From the NCBI GenBank assembly GCA_963803265.1, contig CAWDLZ010000022.1, positions 62,001 through 126,000 of the forward strand: 64,000 bases of DNA, given 5' to 3'. A program made the translations under genes and the position numbers. Numbering within the stretch: the stretch's first letter is position 1; each line of letters begins with the position of its first letter. Below the pieces are notes generated by a model that made no database searches, was not told where the DNA came from, and was given only the letters and a program-made list of their open reading frames with translations. This DNA is from CAIKMD01 sp963803265 (GTDB taxonomy: Bacteria; Pseudomonadota; Alphaproteobacteria; ATCC43930; CGMCC-115725). Positions 37,069 through 50,185 of this stretch are shown one piece after another.

Positions 37069-37581
37069 TTATTGCGGCGCGCGGCCATACATATCGACAC
37101 CCGCGCGCAGGAAGCGGCGTCTCGCTTGCTCCACGTGTCGTAAGCGCACGTCCTCGGCGCGCTCATGAAGACCACGCTCAAGCCGCGCGATCTCGTCGGG
37201 GCCGAGCCCCAGCGATGGCGACGCCGCCGTCACGGCATCGCTTCGCGCCGCCGCGCGGCGCAACTCGATCACCACGCCTTGGCGGTCGCAGGCCCGCGAC
37301 CCCGGCTGAACGGTCGGAAACACGGCGAAACCCTGCCTGAATTCCCGGTTGTTCCGCGCGACGGAGACTGGAAGCGCCGGCTCGGGTGCCGTCATCGCCC
37401 AGCGGAAAACCATGCCGATGGCGAGCACGGCGACGCCCAAGAGCGCCTCTCCAATCGGCTGCCCGGTCAGCAGCCGCTCCGGATCACTCGCGAAAAAAGA
37501 TTGTACCGGCGCCGCGCACCATGCCAGCGCGGTCAGCGCCGCCGCCGCACCAAGCAACGCATAAATTCTCACCCTCGTCAT
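37069..37581 (-). CDS. Unrecognised membrane-anchored protein
   Basis: 170 residues from an ATG at 37581 that follows GGGAAGTGAAA. Two hydrophobic stretches (IYALLGAAAALTALAWCAA and IGEALLGVAVLAIGMVFRWAM) suggest a signal anchor and a second helix. The remainder is charged and arginine-rich. I recognise no family. The frame is intact and the coding character fits the region, so it is probably real. It converges with the DUF1491 gene. Confidence 0.5.
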   Translation of the reverse strand: MTRVRIYALLGAAAALTALAWCAAPVQSFFASDPERLLTGQPIGEALLGVAVLAIGMVFRWAMTAPEPALPVSVARNNREFRQGFAVFPTVQPGSRACDRQGVVIELRRAAARSDAVTAASPSLGLGPDEIARLERGLHERAEDVRLRHVEQARRRFLRAGVDMYGRAPQ

Positions 37582-37752
37582 TTTCACTTCCCTGCGGGCT
37601 TCTCGAACTCTTCTTGGCCCAATCGTCGCAAGTTCCATGCCGCCGAAAAGACATATCGATTTATCAATGTGCTATAACATATTTCTCACGTTAAGTCCGC
37701 CGCCAATGTCAGGTTTCTCGACAAGTTTTGCAGTCGGGAAGCAAGGCGTTCG

Positions 37753-38304
37753 ATGACAGCGGTCAGACGTCTCTGCGTATTCTGCGGCTCGTCCGCAGCG
37801 GTCGATCGGCGCTTTCACGAGGCTGCGGCGCTTCTAGGCACGCTGATCGGGCGTTCCGGGATCGAGCTGGTCTATGGCGGCGGGCAGATCGGCCTCATGG
37901 GCACGCTCGCCGATGCGGCGCTCGCCGCGGGGGCGCGCGTGACCGGCATCATCCCCGGCAATCTCGACGACCGCGAGCTCGGGCATCGCCGCCTCAGCGA
38001 GTTGATCGTCGTCGCCGACATGCAGGAGCGCAAGCGTCGCATGTTCGCGCTAGCCGACGCCGTCGCGATCCTGCCGGGCGGCCTTGGCACGCTCGACGAA
38101 GCGTTCGAGGCGATAACCCTGCGCCAGCTCGGCCTGAGCGCCGCGCCGATCGCCCTCATCGACATCGGCGGGTTTTGGGCGCCGCTCCTCGCGCTCATCG
38201 ACCATGTCATCGCCGCCGGCTTCGCGCGGCCCGATGCGCGCGCGCTCTACCGCGTGGTCGGCCAGGTCGAGGACGCGATTCCGGCGTGCTTCGGCGCGGT
38301 GTGA
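37753..38304 (+). CDS. LOG family protein (TIGR00730; nucleoside-5'-monophosphate phosphoribohydrolase type)
   Basis: 183 residues with a Rossmann-like fold. It starts RLCVFCGSSAAVDRRF and shows VYGGGQIGLMG (about residues 39-49) and the signature PGGLGTLDEAFE (about 110-121), in which R, the PGG-x-GT-x-x-E motif and a second glutamate form the active site. Relatives cleave cytokinin ribotides or AMP-type nucleotides to base and ribose-5-phosphate. The sequence lacks a signal peptide and is intact. It lies 77 bases ahead of icd. Confidence 0.87.
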   Translation: MTAVRRLCVFCGSSAAVDRRFHEAAALLGTLIGRSGIELVYGGGQIGLMGTLADAALAAGARVTGIIPGNLDDRELGHRRLSELIVVADMQERKRRMFALADAVAILPGGLGTLDEAFEAITLRQLGLSAAPIALIDIGGFWAPLLALIDHVIAAGFARPDARALYRVVGQVEDAIPACFGAV

Positions 38305-38381
38305 CGCGCTGTCGCTTGCGCCGCCTCGGTGCCGTGGCTATGGTTCCGGCCGCTTTAGGATCAGCCAAGGAATTCCCGATT

Positions 38382-39596
38382 ATGACGAAGATCAAGGTGG
38401 CGAACCCCGTCGTCGAGATGGACGGCGACGAGATGACCCGCATTATTTGGCAGTTCATCAAGGACAAGCTGATCCTGCCCTATCTCGACATCGACCTGAA
38501 ATATTACGACTTGTCGATCCAAAAGCGCGACGCCACCGACGACCAGATCACGATCAATTCGGCGAATGCCACGCTGAAATATGGCGTCGCCGTCAAATGC
38601 GCGACGATCACCCCCGACGAGGCCCGGGTCAAGGAATTCAACCTCAAGAAGATGTATCGCTCGCCCAACGGCACGATCCGCAACATCCTCGGCGGCACCA
38701 TCTTCCGCGAGCCGATCGTGATCAAGAACGTGCCGCGTCTCGTGCCCGGTTGGACCGCGCCGATCGTGATCGCCCGCCACGCCTTCGGCGATCAGTACCG
38801 CGCCACCGACTTCAAGGTGCCGGGACCGGGCAAGGTGACGATGACCTTCACCCCGGCGGGCGGCGGCCCGGCGACTTCCTACGAGGTCTTCGACTTCAAG
38901 GCTTCGGGGATCGCGATGGGCATGTTCAACCTCGACGAATCGATCATCGGATTCGCGCGCGCCTGCATGAATTACGCGCTACAGCGCGGCTGGCCGCTCT
39001 ATCTCTCGACCAAGAACACCATCCTCAAGGTCTATGACGGGCGCTTCAAGGATTTGTTCCAAAAGGTCTTCGACGAGGAATTCGCCGCCCAATTCAAGGC
39101 CAGGAACATCACCTACGAGCACCGGCTGATCGACGACATGGTCGCCTCCGCGCTTAAATGGAACGGTAATTTCGTCTGGGCGTGCAAGAACTACGACGGC
39201 GACGTGCAGTCCGACGTGGTGGCGCAGGGCTATGGCTCGTTGGGCCTCATGACTTCGGTGCTGATGACCCCCGACGGCAAGACGGTCGAAGCCGAGGCGG
39301 CGCATGGCACGGTGACGCGCCACTATCGCCTGCATCAGCAAGGCAAGGAGACCTCGACCAATCCGATCGCGTCGATCTTCGCCTGGACGCGCGGGCTGTG
39401 GTATCGCGGCGAGTTCGACAAGACACCCGAGGTCAAGCGTTTCGCCGAGACCCTCGAGAAAGTGTGCATCGCGACGGTAGAGGCGGGCCACATGACGAAG
39501 GATCTCGCGATCCTCATCAGCCCGACGGCGCCGTCGCTGACCACCACGGCCTTCCTCGACAAGCTCGACCAGGGTCTGAAGCAGGCGATGGCGTAA
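38382..39596 (+). CDS. icd: NADP-dependent isocitrate dehydrogenase
   Basis: 404 residues, the size of the eukaryote-like homodimeric NADP-ICDH common in alphaproteobacteria. Recognisable parts are VEMDGDEMTRIIWQFIK near the start, MYRSPNGTIRNILGGTIFRE (the isocitrate-binding serine and arginines, about residues 92-111), YEHRLIDDMVASALK and the NADP-binding AEAAHGTVTRHYRLHQ loop. The enzyme converts isocitrate and NADP+ to 2-oxoglutarate, CO2 and NADPH in the TCA cycle. It converges with alaS. Confidence 0.93.
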   Translation: MTKIKVANPVVEMDGDEMTRIIWQFIKDKLILPYLDIDLKYYDLSIQKRDATDDQITINSANATLKYGVAVKCATITPDEARVKEFNLKKMYRSPNGTIRNILGGTIFREPIVIKNVPRLVPGWTAPIVIARHAFGDQYRATDFKVPGPGKVTMTFTPAGGGPATSYEVFDFKASGIAMGMFNLDESIIGFARACMNYALQRGWPLYLSTKNTILKVYDGRFKDLFQKVFDEEFAAQFKARNITYEHRLIDDMVASALKWNGNFVWACKNYDGDVQSDVVAQGYGSLGLMTSVLMTPDGKTVEAEAAHGTVTRHYRLHQQGKETSTNPIASIFAWTRGLWYRGEFDKTPEVKRFAETLEKVCIATVEAGHMTKDLAILISPTAPSLTTTAFLDKLDQGLKQAMA

Positions 39597-39608
39597 CGCC
39601 GCGCGCCG

Positions 39609-42272
<2,664 letters not shown>

Positions 42273-42363
42273 GCGGCTAATCTGGCCCTTCCCCGGTGCG
42301 GAGCCAAGGTATTACGGGGAGGGCGTGACGGTGTCCAGCAGGAGCGGTGGCGGCGGCACCGGC

Positions 42364-42675
42364 TTAGTCTTGGGTCATCGAGAGCTTAACGGCCGCCTCG
42401 TTCAAATTCTCGCTACGAATAGGGGTGCAATCCCGCGCCTCGCATTCGGGACACTCGTCGTCGGAGGTCGCCGTCCATTCGTCTTGCCATTTATGTTTGC
42501 AGCGCCAGCAGCGATAATGATTGAGAAACAGAGGCGCCTCCTCGCTGTAGTAGGGGTTGCAATCATAAGTGCGGCATTCGACGCAATAGCCTTTGGCCCC
42601 AGCACTTCCCTCATCAGTCCATTGACGGCTGCAGCGGTTACACTGATAGTAATTGGTGAATAACTTGTCGTCCAT
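42364..42675 (-). CDS. Tandem double zinc-ribbon protein next to the RM system
   Basis: 103 residues made of two similar halves. Half 1 has QCNRC, a W-x-DE motif, then CVEC and DCNP; half 2 has RCWRC, W-x-DEW, then CPEC and DCTP. Each half thus offers two CxxC knuckles plus a further cysteine, a treble-clef or zinc-ribbon arrangement. The charged tail has no clear function. I recognise no family name. It lies 25 bases downstream of the restriction enzyme gene on the same strand and may be part of the same transcript, so a DNA-binding or regulatory role is possible but unproven. Confidence 0.7.
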   Translation of the reverse strand: MDDKLFTNYYQCNRCSRQWTDEGSAGAKGYCVECRTYDCNPYYSEEAPLFLNHYRCWRCKHKWQDEWTATSDDECPECEARDCTPIRSENLNEAAVKLSMTQD

Positions 42676-42700
42676 TTTCGCTGACCTCCACTGGAATTGG

Positions 42701-43348
42701 TCAGGGTCCGACGCCGATCAAGACAAGCGGCACACCCGGCACCCCTCGGCCTTCGCGAATGAGGTTGTAGAGTTCCTTCTCATACCAGGCGACGCCTGTG
42801 GACATGGTCCGCTCTAGCTTCTTACCCGATCCCTTGATCGTCGAGGCTGTGAGAGCTTTTATCGGAACGATCTCAACTCCGACGTCGATGAAATCACCGA
42901 CGTAGAACGCCAAGTGCTTTACGAACAGGTCATAGGCGACCGCGAAATACTTGCCGAACTGCACTTCGACAGCGACGCGATCCTTCACAAAATCCGTTTG
43001 GTTATAGGAGCGCGTCGCTTCTTCACCAGCAGCTTCAATTTCCGCCCTTTGCTCTTCCGGAGATAAGTTGAGGGTTTTTCGAATTAGCTTTGCATCGCGC
43101 GTTACATAATATGCCGCACGTCGTTGTTGCCATCCGTGCTTCTTGAACTCGGCTTCGATCGCTTTATTCATAGCGCCGGGCGAATAAAGAAACGCGCCCA
43201 TCATTGTTTTTTCTTTTGATACCTTCGTCTTGAACGCCGCAGCATCAATGCTCGCAATTACCGCTTTGATTTCCTTCCACAGCTTCGGCTTATGAACGAG
43301 CAAAAATTCGTAGCCATTGAGATGGGAATACTGCTCGACGATGTTCAC
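42701..43348 (-). CDS. Type II restriction endonuclease, BglII/BstYI family
   Basis: 215 residues from a GTG that overlaps the methylase stop. The protein begins NIVEQYSHLNGYEFLLV. The region SYNQTDFVKDRVAVEVQFGK carries Asp119, Glu128 and Gln130, the D-x8-E-x-Q spacing of BglII and BstYI active sites. The end (STGVAWYEKELYNLIREGRG, then VPLVLIGVG) also matches the family. Known members cut AGATCT or RGATCY, leaving four-base 5' ends; the site here is not proven. Length is close to BstYI (about 203) and BglII (223). The gene is lower in GC than its neighbours, which suggests horizontal transfer. Confidence 0.87.
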   Translation of the reverse strand: MNIVEQYSHLNGYEFLLVHKPKLWKEIKAVIASIDAAAFKTKVSKEKTMMGAFLYSPGAMNKAIEAEFKKHGWQQRRAAYYVTRDAKLIRKTLNLSPEEQRAEIEAAGEEATRSYNQTDFVKDRVAVEVQFGKYFAVAYDLFVKHLAFYVGDFIDVGVEIVPIKALTASTIKGSGKKLERTMSTGVAWYEKELYNLIREGRGVPGVPLVLIGVGP

Positions 43349-44278
43349 TCCGCTTGCTCCGCCGCTGCCGTAAACGAAAGCGGTAACAGCGCGTCGCCGC
43401 CGCTTAGCGCTTTGTGTCCGCCATACGGCTTCGCTGGATCGTAAACCGGCCTGTTCATCGGCCGCGTTCGCAAAGTGCCGGCGCGCAACGCCTCGACGCG
43501 TCGCCATGCGATATCGACATATTCCTGAACGATGTCGCAGCCATGTCCGATCCGGTCGTGCTTGAGCGCGGCGATCACCGCCGATCCGACGCCCATGTAG
43601 GGATCGAGCACATGCCCCTTTGGCTCCGTTAGCGCCAAGACGAGACGCTCGACAAGCTCGATCGGAAATTGGCAAGGATGGACCGTTTTTTCGACGTGAT
43701 TGTTTTTCACGTTCGGAAACACCCAGACATCGCCCGGATTTTTTCCCAAGGGGTTGCAGGAAAGCTGTCCGGCCTTGGGACCTTTGAAATATTTTTTACC
43801 GGGGTATTTCGACGGCACGCGAATCGGATCGAGATTGAAAATGTAGTCCGGCGACTTCGTGAACCACAAAACGGTTCTCGTAGCGTCCCGAAAGGCGCTT
43901 GGAGCAGTGCAAGCCATGCTCGAAATGCCAAACGATGCGGTTACGCAGCCTCAGGCCAAGTTCGCGAAAAATCGGATATAGGACGAGATCGAGCGGGAAA
44001 ATCTCGCCGTTCTGAACATGATTGCCAACCTGCCAACAAAGGGAGCCGCGCGGATGCAAGAGTCGCACGCATTCCCGGATGACCTTCGCTTGACCCTCGA
44101 CATAAGCGTCAAGGGGAGACCGGGATTCATACGCCTTGCCAATATTGTAGGGCGGAGAGGTGACGATCAGCTGCATGCTCTCGTTCGCCAGCCCTCGCAT
44201 GAATTCCAGATTGTCTTGGCACGCCATGACCGGCTCGACGGCGGGGCGTTTCGAGCGAAAGGCCTGATCGTAGGGCAT
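43345..44278 (-). pseudogene. DNA methyltransferase of the BglII-type RM system, frameshifted
   Basis: About 310 residues when repaired. The catalytic motif IV is TSPPYNIGK (about residues 40-48) and the SAM-binding motif I is LDPYMGVGSA in the C-terminal third, so the order is that of beta-class amino-methyltransferases. SPPY is more usual for N4-cytosine than N6-adenine enzymes. One extra base near 43876 breaks the frame between GRYE and TVLWFTKSPDYIFNLD. The nuclease gene overlaps its stop by a GTG (translational coupling). An active nuclease without a working methylase would be lethal, which argues that the frameshift is a sequence error or the nuclease is silent. Confidence 0.85.
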
Positions 44279-44493
44279 CCGGTCACCTTTTTGCGGTAGC
44301 TGATACTACATCTAGTGGCTGCAGTACAATCAACCTCAAACTCCAGATTATCCCCATCTCAAAAGGGCGCGCCAGAAATTGGCCTTGTTTCGCAATTTTT
44401 AGATTCGGGCGGCGCGCCTCCGGTAAGAAAGACGGCGCCGCGGGTGAGCGCGAGCGCCGTCCAGTGGTCGCTCTCGAGAAATGGCGGGGGTGG
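44279..44493. other. AT-richer intergenic stretch between the RM island and recA
   Basis: About 215 bases without a gene. Bases 44300-44400 are clearly richer in A and T than the surroundings, as is the methylase end, and probably mark the border of the acquired island. No inverted repeats, tRNA or integrase remnants were recognised. Confidence 0.4.
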
Positions 44494-45564
<1,071 letters not shown>

Positions 45565-45615
45565 CTGCGTCACTCCTTATTTCATAGGGCCGCGATCTAT
45601 TCAACGCGAGCGAGC

Positions 45616-45630
45616 GTACCTGATTTGTTC
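45616..45630 (+). promoter_or_regulatory. Candidate LexA (SOS) box upstream of recA
   Basis: Reads GTAC-N7-GTTC on the plus strand. The alphaproteobacterial LexA operator is GTTC-N7-GTTC (or GAAC-N7-GAAC on the other strand), so there is one mismatch. Its position, 52 bases upstream of the recA ATG, fits a repressor site. Confidence 0.45.
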
Positions 45631-45805
45631 TCATTACGGCAAGTGCTTTTTTGTCCAAATGATAACAGATATATTTCAATGGCTTATATCAACACTTCGG
45701 GCTGGAGACGATCGCGCGGGGGCTGGCGCCTGCGGGTTTCGCTTCCCGTCGATAAAAGACCCAGCCGGCCGCTATCCGCATTGCCGCACAGACCGGAATC
45801 GACGG

Positions 45806-46075
45806 TCAGCGTGCTTTCGAGGTGAGATCATACCCGCATTTCAGGCACAGCCGCACCTTTGACCGCTCGATGGGTTTCAAGCCCATCCGGCCGTTTATCA
45901 CGGGCGTAGAGCACCGAGGGCACCGGACCAGGCGGGTCAGAAAGAATCCCAACCCGAATAGAACCACCACCGTCGCAACGCCGACCCCAGGCGATGGATT
46001 GAAAAAGATTTCCTGGCAGGCTCCGACGATCAGCAACCCGACGAGGATTATGATGAGCTTTAGAAACGGATTCAT
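45806..46075 (-). CDS. Small membrane protein with a zinc-ribbon tail
   Basis: 89 residues. Two hydrophobic helices (FLKLIIILVGLLIVGACQE and ATVVVLFGLGFFLTRLV) are followed by a cytoplasmic or periplasmic zinc-ribbon: CPRC, a 22-residue insert, then CLKCGYDL. The CLKCGYDL ending is common in small bacterial membrane proteins of unknown function. The frame is intact. It lies about 240 bases upstream of recA, on the same strand, and is separated by the SOS-box region. Confidence 0.6.
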   Translation of the reverse strand: MNPFLKLIIILVGLLIVGACQEIFFNPSPGVGVATVVVLFGLGFFLTRLVRCPRCSTPVINGRMGLKPIERSKVRLCLKCGYDLTSKAR

Positions 46076-46175
46076 TCGTCGTCGAGCGCAGCCCTTTGCG
46101 TGTCCGTCCCATCATCCCCGATCCCTAGCGTATCGGCAAGTTTCAGCTTTTCGGCGGTGCCGCGGGGCGATCCGC

Positions 46176-46871
46176 TCACGTCTCCGCCCAGAGGCGCAGC
46201 AGATTGTTGTAGACGCCATGCAGCCGCATGATCCCGGGATTGGTCGGCGCCGCGCGGCTCAGTTGCTCGATCGCCGCATCGAGATCGGCCAGCAGCATGC
46301 GTTGCGCGTCATCGCGGATCGCGCTTTGCAGCCAGAAGAACGAAGACACGCGCGCGCCGCGCGTCACTCCCTCGACCCGATGCAGGCTCGAGGCGGGATA
46401 GACGATCATGTCGCCGGCGGGCAGCTTGACGCTATGGTGGCCGTAGAGGTCCTCGATCACGAGCTCGCCGCCGTCGTAGTCCTCGGGCGGGGTGAGGAAC
46501 AACGTCGCCGACAGATCGCCGCGCATCGGCAGGCTCGGCGGCGGCATTTGGAAGAGCCCGGCATCGATATGCGTGCCATAGGTCCCGCCGCCCTCATAGC
46601 GGTTGAAGAGCGGCGGACAAATCTTGAGCGGCAGCGCCCGCGTGACGAAGAGCGGGTTGCTCGACAACGCGGTCAAGATCATGGTGCCCAATTGACGCGC
46701 CGCGGGGTGCGTTCCGGGCACTTCCTTGTTGTTCTTGACGCCGGAAAACGCGGCAAAGGGCGCCGTGCCGCGGCCATCGACCCATTCCGCGCGGTCGAGC
46801 GCGCGGCGGCACTCGGCGACCTGATCGGGCTTGAGAACCGCGGGAACATGAAGCAGCATCGACACCCCCAT
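46176..46871 (-). CDS. PKHD-type Fe(II)/2-oxoglutarate hydroxylase (PiuC/YbiX)
   Basis: 231 residues. The double-stranded beta-helix dioxygenase motif is complete: the metal ligands in YGTHIDAGLF (H-x-D, about residues 97-106) and the distal His in SLHRVEGVTRG, with the 2-oxoglutarate Arg following in RGARVSSFFWLQS. The N-terminus LLHVPAVLKPDQVAECRRAL is typical of PiuC/YbiX proteins, which usually accompany TonB siderophore receptors and respond to iron. No receptor is nearby here. The start is ATG at 46871 or 46859. Confidence 0.88.
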   Translation of the reverse strand: MGVSMLLHVPAVLKPDQVAECRRALDRAEWVDGRGTAPFAAFSGVKNNKEVPGTHPAARQLGTMILTALSSNPLFVTRALPLKICPPLFNRYEGGGTYGTHIDAGLFQMPPPSLPMRGDLSATLFLTPPEDYDGGELVIEDLYGHHSVKLPAGDMIVYPASSLHRVEGVTRGARVSSFFWLQSAIRDDAQRMLLADLDAAIEQLSRAAPTNPGIMRLHGVYNNLLRLWAET

Positions 46872-47066
46872 CGCTGAGCCGCCACCGCGGCCATCGATAA
46901 GCATAATGCCCAGGCGAGAAACCCACAAACCAGAGCTGCGGCCCCGAACGCCGGCGCGATGACGGCGCTTTCAGGTCCAATTCTCGCCTCCTATAATCCC
47001 GCCGTGACGATGGTCCCTCGCCACTCCGGCTGAGTTTTTCGCGCTCATAAGGCACAACAACTTTCA

Positions 47067-48252
47067 ATGAGCAAACACGATACCGGCGCGGTCGAGCTGG
47101 GCACGCTCGGGCTGGCGCTCGCGGCCTTCGCCTTCGTCCCGGTTCTGGTGGTGGCGCCGCTCGGCACCGTGGCGCTCCTCGTCGGGGCATCGCTATTCGG
47201 CATCGCCGCGCGCGGCGGCCTCCTGCTGCCCCTCCTGCCTGGCTTGCGTTTCTTCGCCCTCGTGCTCGTCATTCTCCTCGCCTGGAGCGCGCTTTCGATC
47301 CTGTGGTCGATCGACCGCACGCTCAGCATCGTCGAGACGGCGCGAATCGCCGGACTCACGGTAGTCGGCGTATTGTTTCTCGACGCGATCGGCCGGCTCG
47401 ATGACGCCGCCGCCCATTGGGTCCGCGCCGGCTTCATCGCCGGCCTCGCCGTTGGGCTGGCCTTGCTCGCCCTCGCGGCGCTGCTCGGATATTTCGCTAT
47501 CGTGCCCTCTGACATCATGACGCGGTTCAATCGCGCCTCGGTAATCACCGCGATCCTCGCCGGGCCGGCGGTCGCTCAACTCTTCGCCGCGCGGCGCTTC
47601 ACTCTCGCCGCGGCGCTCGCCATCGCCGTACTGGCCGTCGTGCTGTTGCTTTATGGCACCACGGCCAAGATCGCGCTCGTGGCCGGCGCCGGCGCCGGCG
47701 TGCCTCGTGGCCCTGGCGCCGCGCGGCCTGTCGCGCCTCGCCGCCGTCCTGTGCGTGGTCGCGATCGTCACCGCGCCGCTGACCTTCCCGAAGCTCGCGA
47801 CCGTGCCGGCGATCAACTCCGATCTGATGGCGGTGAAGAACTCGGCTTGGCATCGCGCGCAGATCTGGCATTTCGTCGGCGGCCGCATCGCCGAGCGCCC
47901 GCTGCTGGGTTGGGGCATGAACACCGCGCGCGTCATTCCCGGCGGCAAGGCAGAGGTCGCGCCGGGCATGGAGGCGCTGCCGCTCCACCCCCACAACGAT
48001 GCGCTGCAACTATGGCTGGAACTCGGGGTCGTCGGGGCGCTCGCCCTGGCGGCGATCCTGGGCAAGCTATGGCTGCTGGTGCCCGACCCCGCTCTGCCGC
48101 CAATCCTCATCGCCGGCCGGGCCATGGCGCTCGCCGCCGGCCTCTTCTCTCTCATCGTCGATTATGGCGTCTGGCAGGAATGGTGGTTGGCGGCGCTGTT
48201 TATCTCGACCGGCTTCGTGATGCTGGACCGCAGCGCCGCCGCTCGCCGATGA
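47067..48252 (+). pseudogene. O-antigen ligase-like membrane protein, frameshifted
   Basis: About 394 residues when repaired, with ten or more hydrophobic helices. The ALSILWSIDRTLSIVETARI segment (about residues 78-97) is the Wzy_C/O-antigen ligase signature, and the C-terminal half has LLGWGMNTARVIPGG and LPLHPHNDALQLWLELGVVG, the H-x-H-N motif of WaaL-type ligases. An extra base in the GCC-GGC repeat near 47690-47705 breaks the frame. The protein probably joins or polymerises surface glycan in the periplasm. The next gene overlaps by an ATGA. Confidence 0.78.
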
Positions 48253-50185
48253 CGGCCTATCTGCCCGATCTTTTCGACCTTGCCAGTCTGCTCGTGACCT
48301 GGGCGGCGGCGGCGCTTCTGCTGCTCGCCGGGGCCGGCCTCAGTGGAAAGCGACATCTGCCAGAAGTGCAGATCGCCATGGGCTGGGGCGGATTGTGCCT
48401 GCTGCTGACCTTCTGGGCGGTGGCGGTGCCGGCATCCCTGACGATCCCGGCGGCGGCGTTCGTCGCGGCGGCGCTTGCCGTCCTGGCGATGCCGGCGCGC
48501 CGGCCCGGGCCGGCGGCATGGCGGGCGCTCGCGCGGATGCTCGCGCTGTCGCTGCCGCTCTGGCTGGTAATGGCACCGATCCGGCCGTCGCAGCCGGATA
48601 CCTGGCTCAACCTGCTGCCCAATGCCTTCTATCTCGTCGATCACGGCTTTTTGCCCGGTCCGACGCGGCCCGACAGCCATTCCTTCCTGCCGCTCGCGCC
48701 TTACGACACGCAGTTCCTGAGCTATCTCGGCGGCCTGGTGCTGCCGGATTATCCGGCCGGCGGCATGTCGCTGATGAACCTTCTTTTGCTGCTGGTTGGG
48801 GGCCTGCTGCTGGCGCGGATGCTGGACTCTCGATCTGGTCGCATTTTCCGCGGCGAAGCGGCATCCAGTTCGCCGGAAAATGCTCCAGCGCCGGAGCGCA
48901 ACGCGGACGCGCTGGGCTGGACGGCGGCGGCCGGCGGGCTGCTGCTGGCGACGCTGTTCAACCCGGGCTTCGTGCCGCGCTTCAATCTCGCCGCTTATGG
49001 CGAGACCGGGCTGGCGGTGACCGCGCTCATCGCCGCTTGGCTCGTGGTGCGCGGCCAGTCCCAACTCGCGGCGGGCGCGAGAGCGCTGAACCTCGCCTGG
49101 CCGCTCGGGCTGGTGCTCGCGGCTATGATCAACACCAAGCAGTCGGGTATCGGCTTGGTCGCAGCCCTCGCGGCGGCGGCGCTCGCTGCCGGCTGGGCGG
49201 AACGGGCGGTGCCGCGCGCCCCGCTGCTGCGCTGGCTCGCGGCGGCGCTGCTGGCGCCGCTGGCGCTTTACTCTATCTGGCGAGTCTTCGGCTTCGCCAC
49301 TTTCCCCACGGCGGAGCTGCAGCCGCTGCCCTTCCTGCAATGGCAGTGGGGCAATATCCCGCAGATCCTGGTCAGCGTCCTCGCGGCCATGTTCCGGCAG
49401 CCGATCTATTTCGCGCTCGTGGCGCTGGCGCTCGCGGCGTTGCCGCTGTTGTTGCGCCGCGACGGCTGGACCTGGGCCACGCGCTGGCTCGCGCTCTATG
49501 CCGGGTTGTTCGTCGCCTACAACGGCTTCCTCCTGCTCACCTATATCGGCCATTTTCCCGGCGAGATCGAGCCACCGAGGCCCATTCCTACTTCCGCTAC
49601 AATACGCATCTCTCGCTCGTGCTGATGGCAGCGCTGGTGGCGGCGGCTCGCGCCTGCGGCATCGACCGGCTGATCCTGGCGCGGGCCGGCCGCGGCCGGG
49701 CGATCGGCGGGGCGGCGGTGGTACTGGCGCTGGCGGCGCCGCTCGGCTTTGCGAAGCTGTTGCGTTTCGATCTCGCCATGCCGCAGCCGCTCGTCTGGGA
49801 TTTGGGCAAGCGCCTCGCGGCCCGCCTCGCGCCGGATGCGCGTCTCGCGCTGCTGCTGCCCGACGACAATGGCAGCGTCGATGTCATGCTGAGAAGCGAG
49901 CTGCTATTCAGCGCCCCGCGGCGCCCCGGGCTCGATTTCCTGACCCTCGACCATGCCGACGCCGGAGCCCTGCGGCAGGCGGCGCAGCAGGGCTATGACA
50001 CGGCGTTCGTCTCTTGTGTGCCTGCGGGGCTCGACGGCGTGCCGGCGGGCACGGCGGCACTGCTGCAATTCGATGGCAAAGCGTGGCATCCGGCCGAGGT
50101 TTGGCCCTATCCTGCCGGCGCGATGACGATGCGATGGCAATATATCCTGGCCTGGGAGCCGCTATGCCGGGCCCCGCCGAAGTGA
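48249..50185 (+). pseudogene. Polytopic membrane glycosyltransferase-like protein, frameshifted
   Basis: About 645 residues when repaired, mostly hydrophobic helices with one extracytoplasmic loop (RPSQPDTWLNLLPNAFYLVD, then TRPDSHSFLPLAPYDTQFLS). The overall shape recalls GT-C or GT39-like sugar transferases, but I do not see a clean DE motif, so the call is tentative. A base is missing near 49570; the restored frame reads EATEAHSYFRYNTHLSLVL. It overlaps the preceding ligase-like gene and the following GT2 gene, so the genes form one operon. No close family name can be given. Confidence 0.6.

Noticed and set aside
42701..44278. Avoidance of the BglII site as proof of activity
   Set aside because: AGATCT does occur in the window, for example near 4059 and 47860, so there is no visible avoidance and nothing to conclude.
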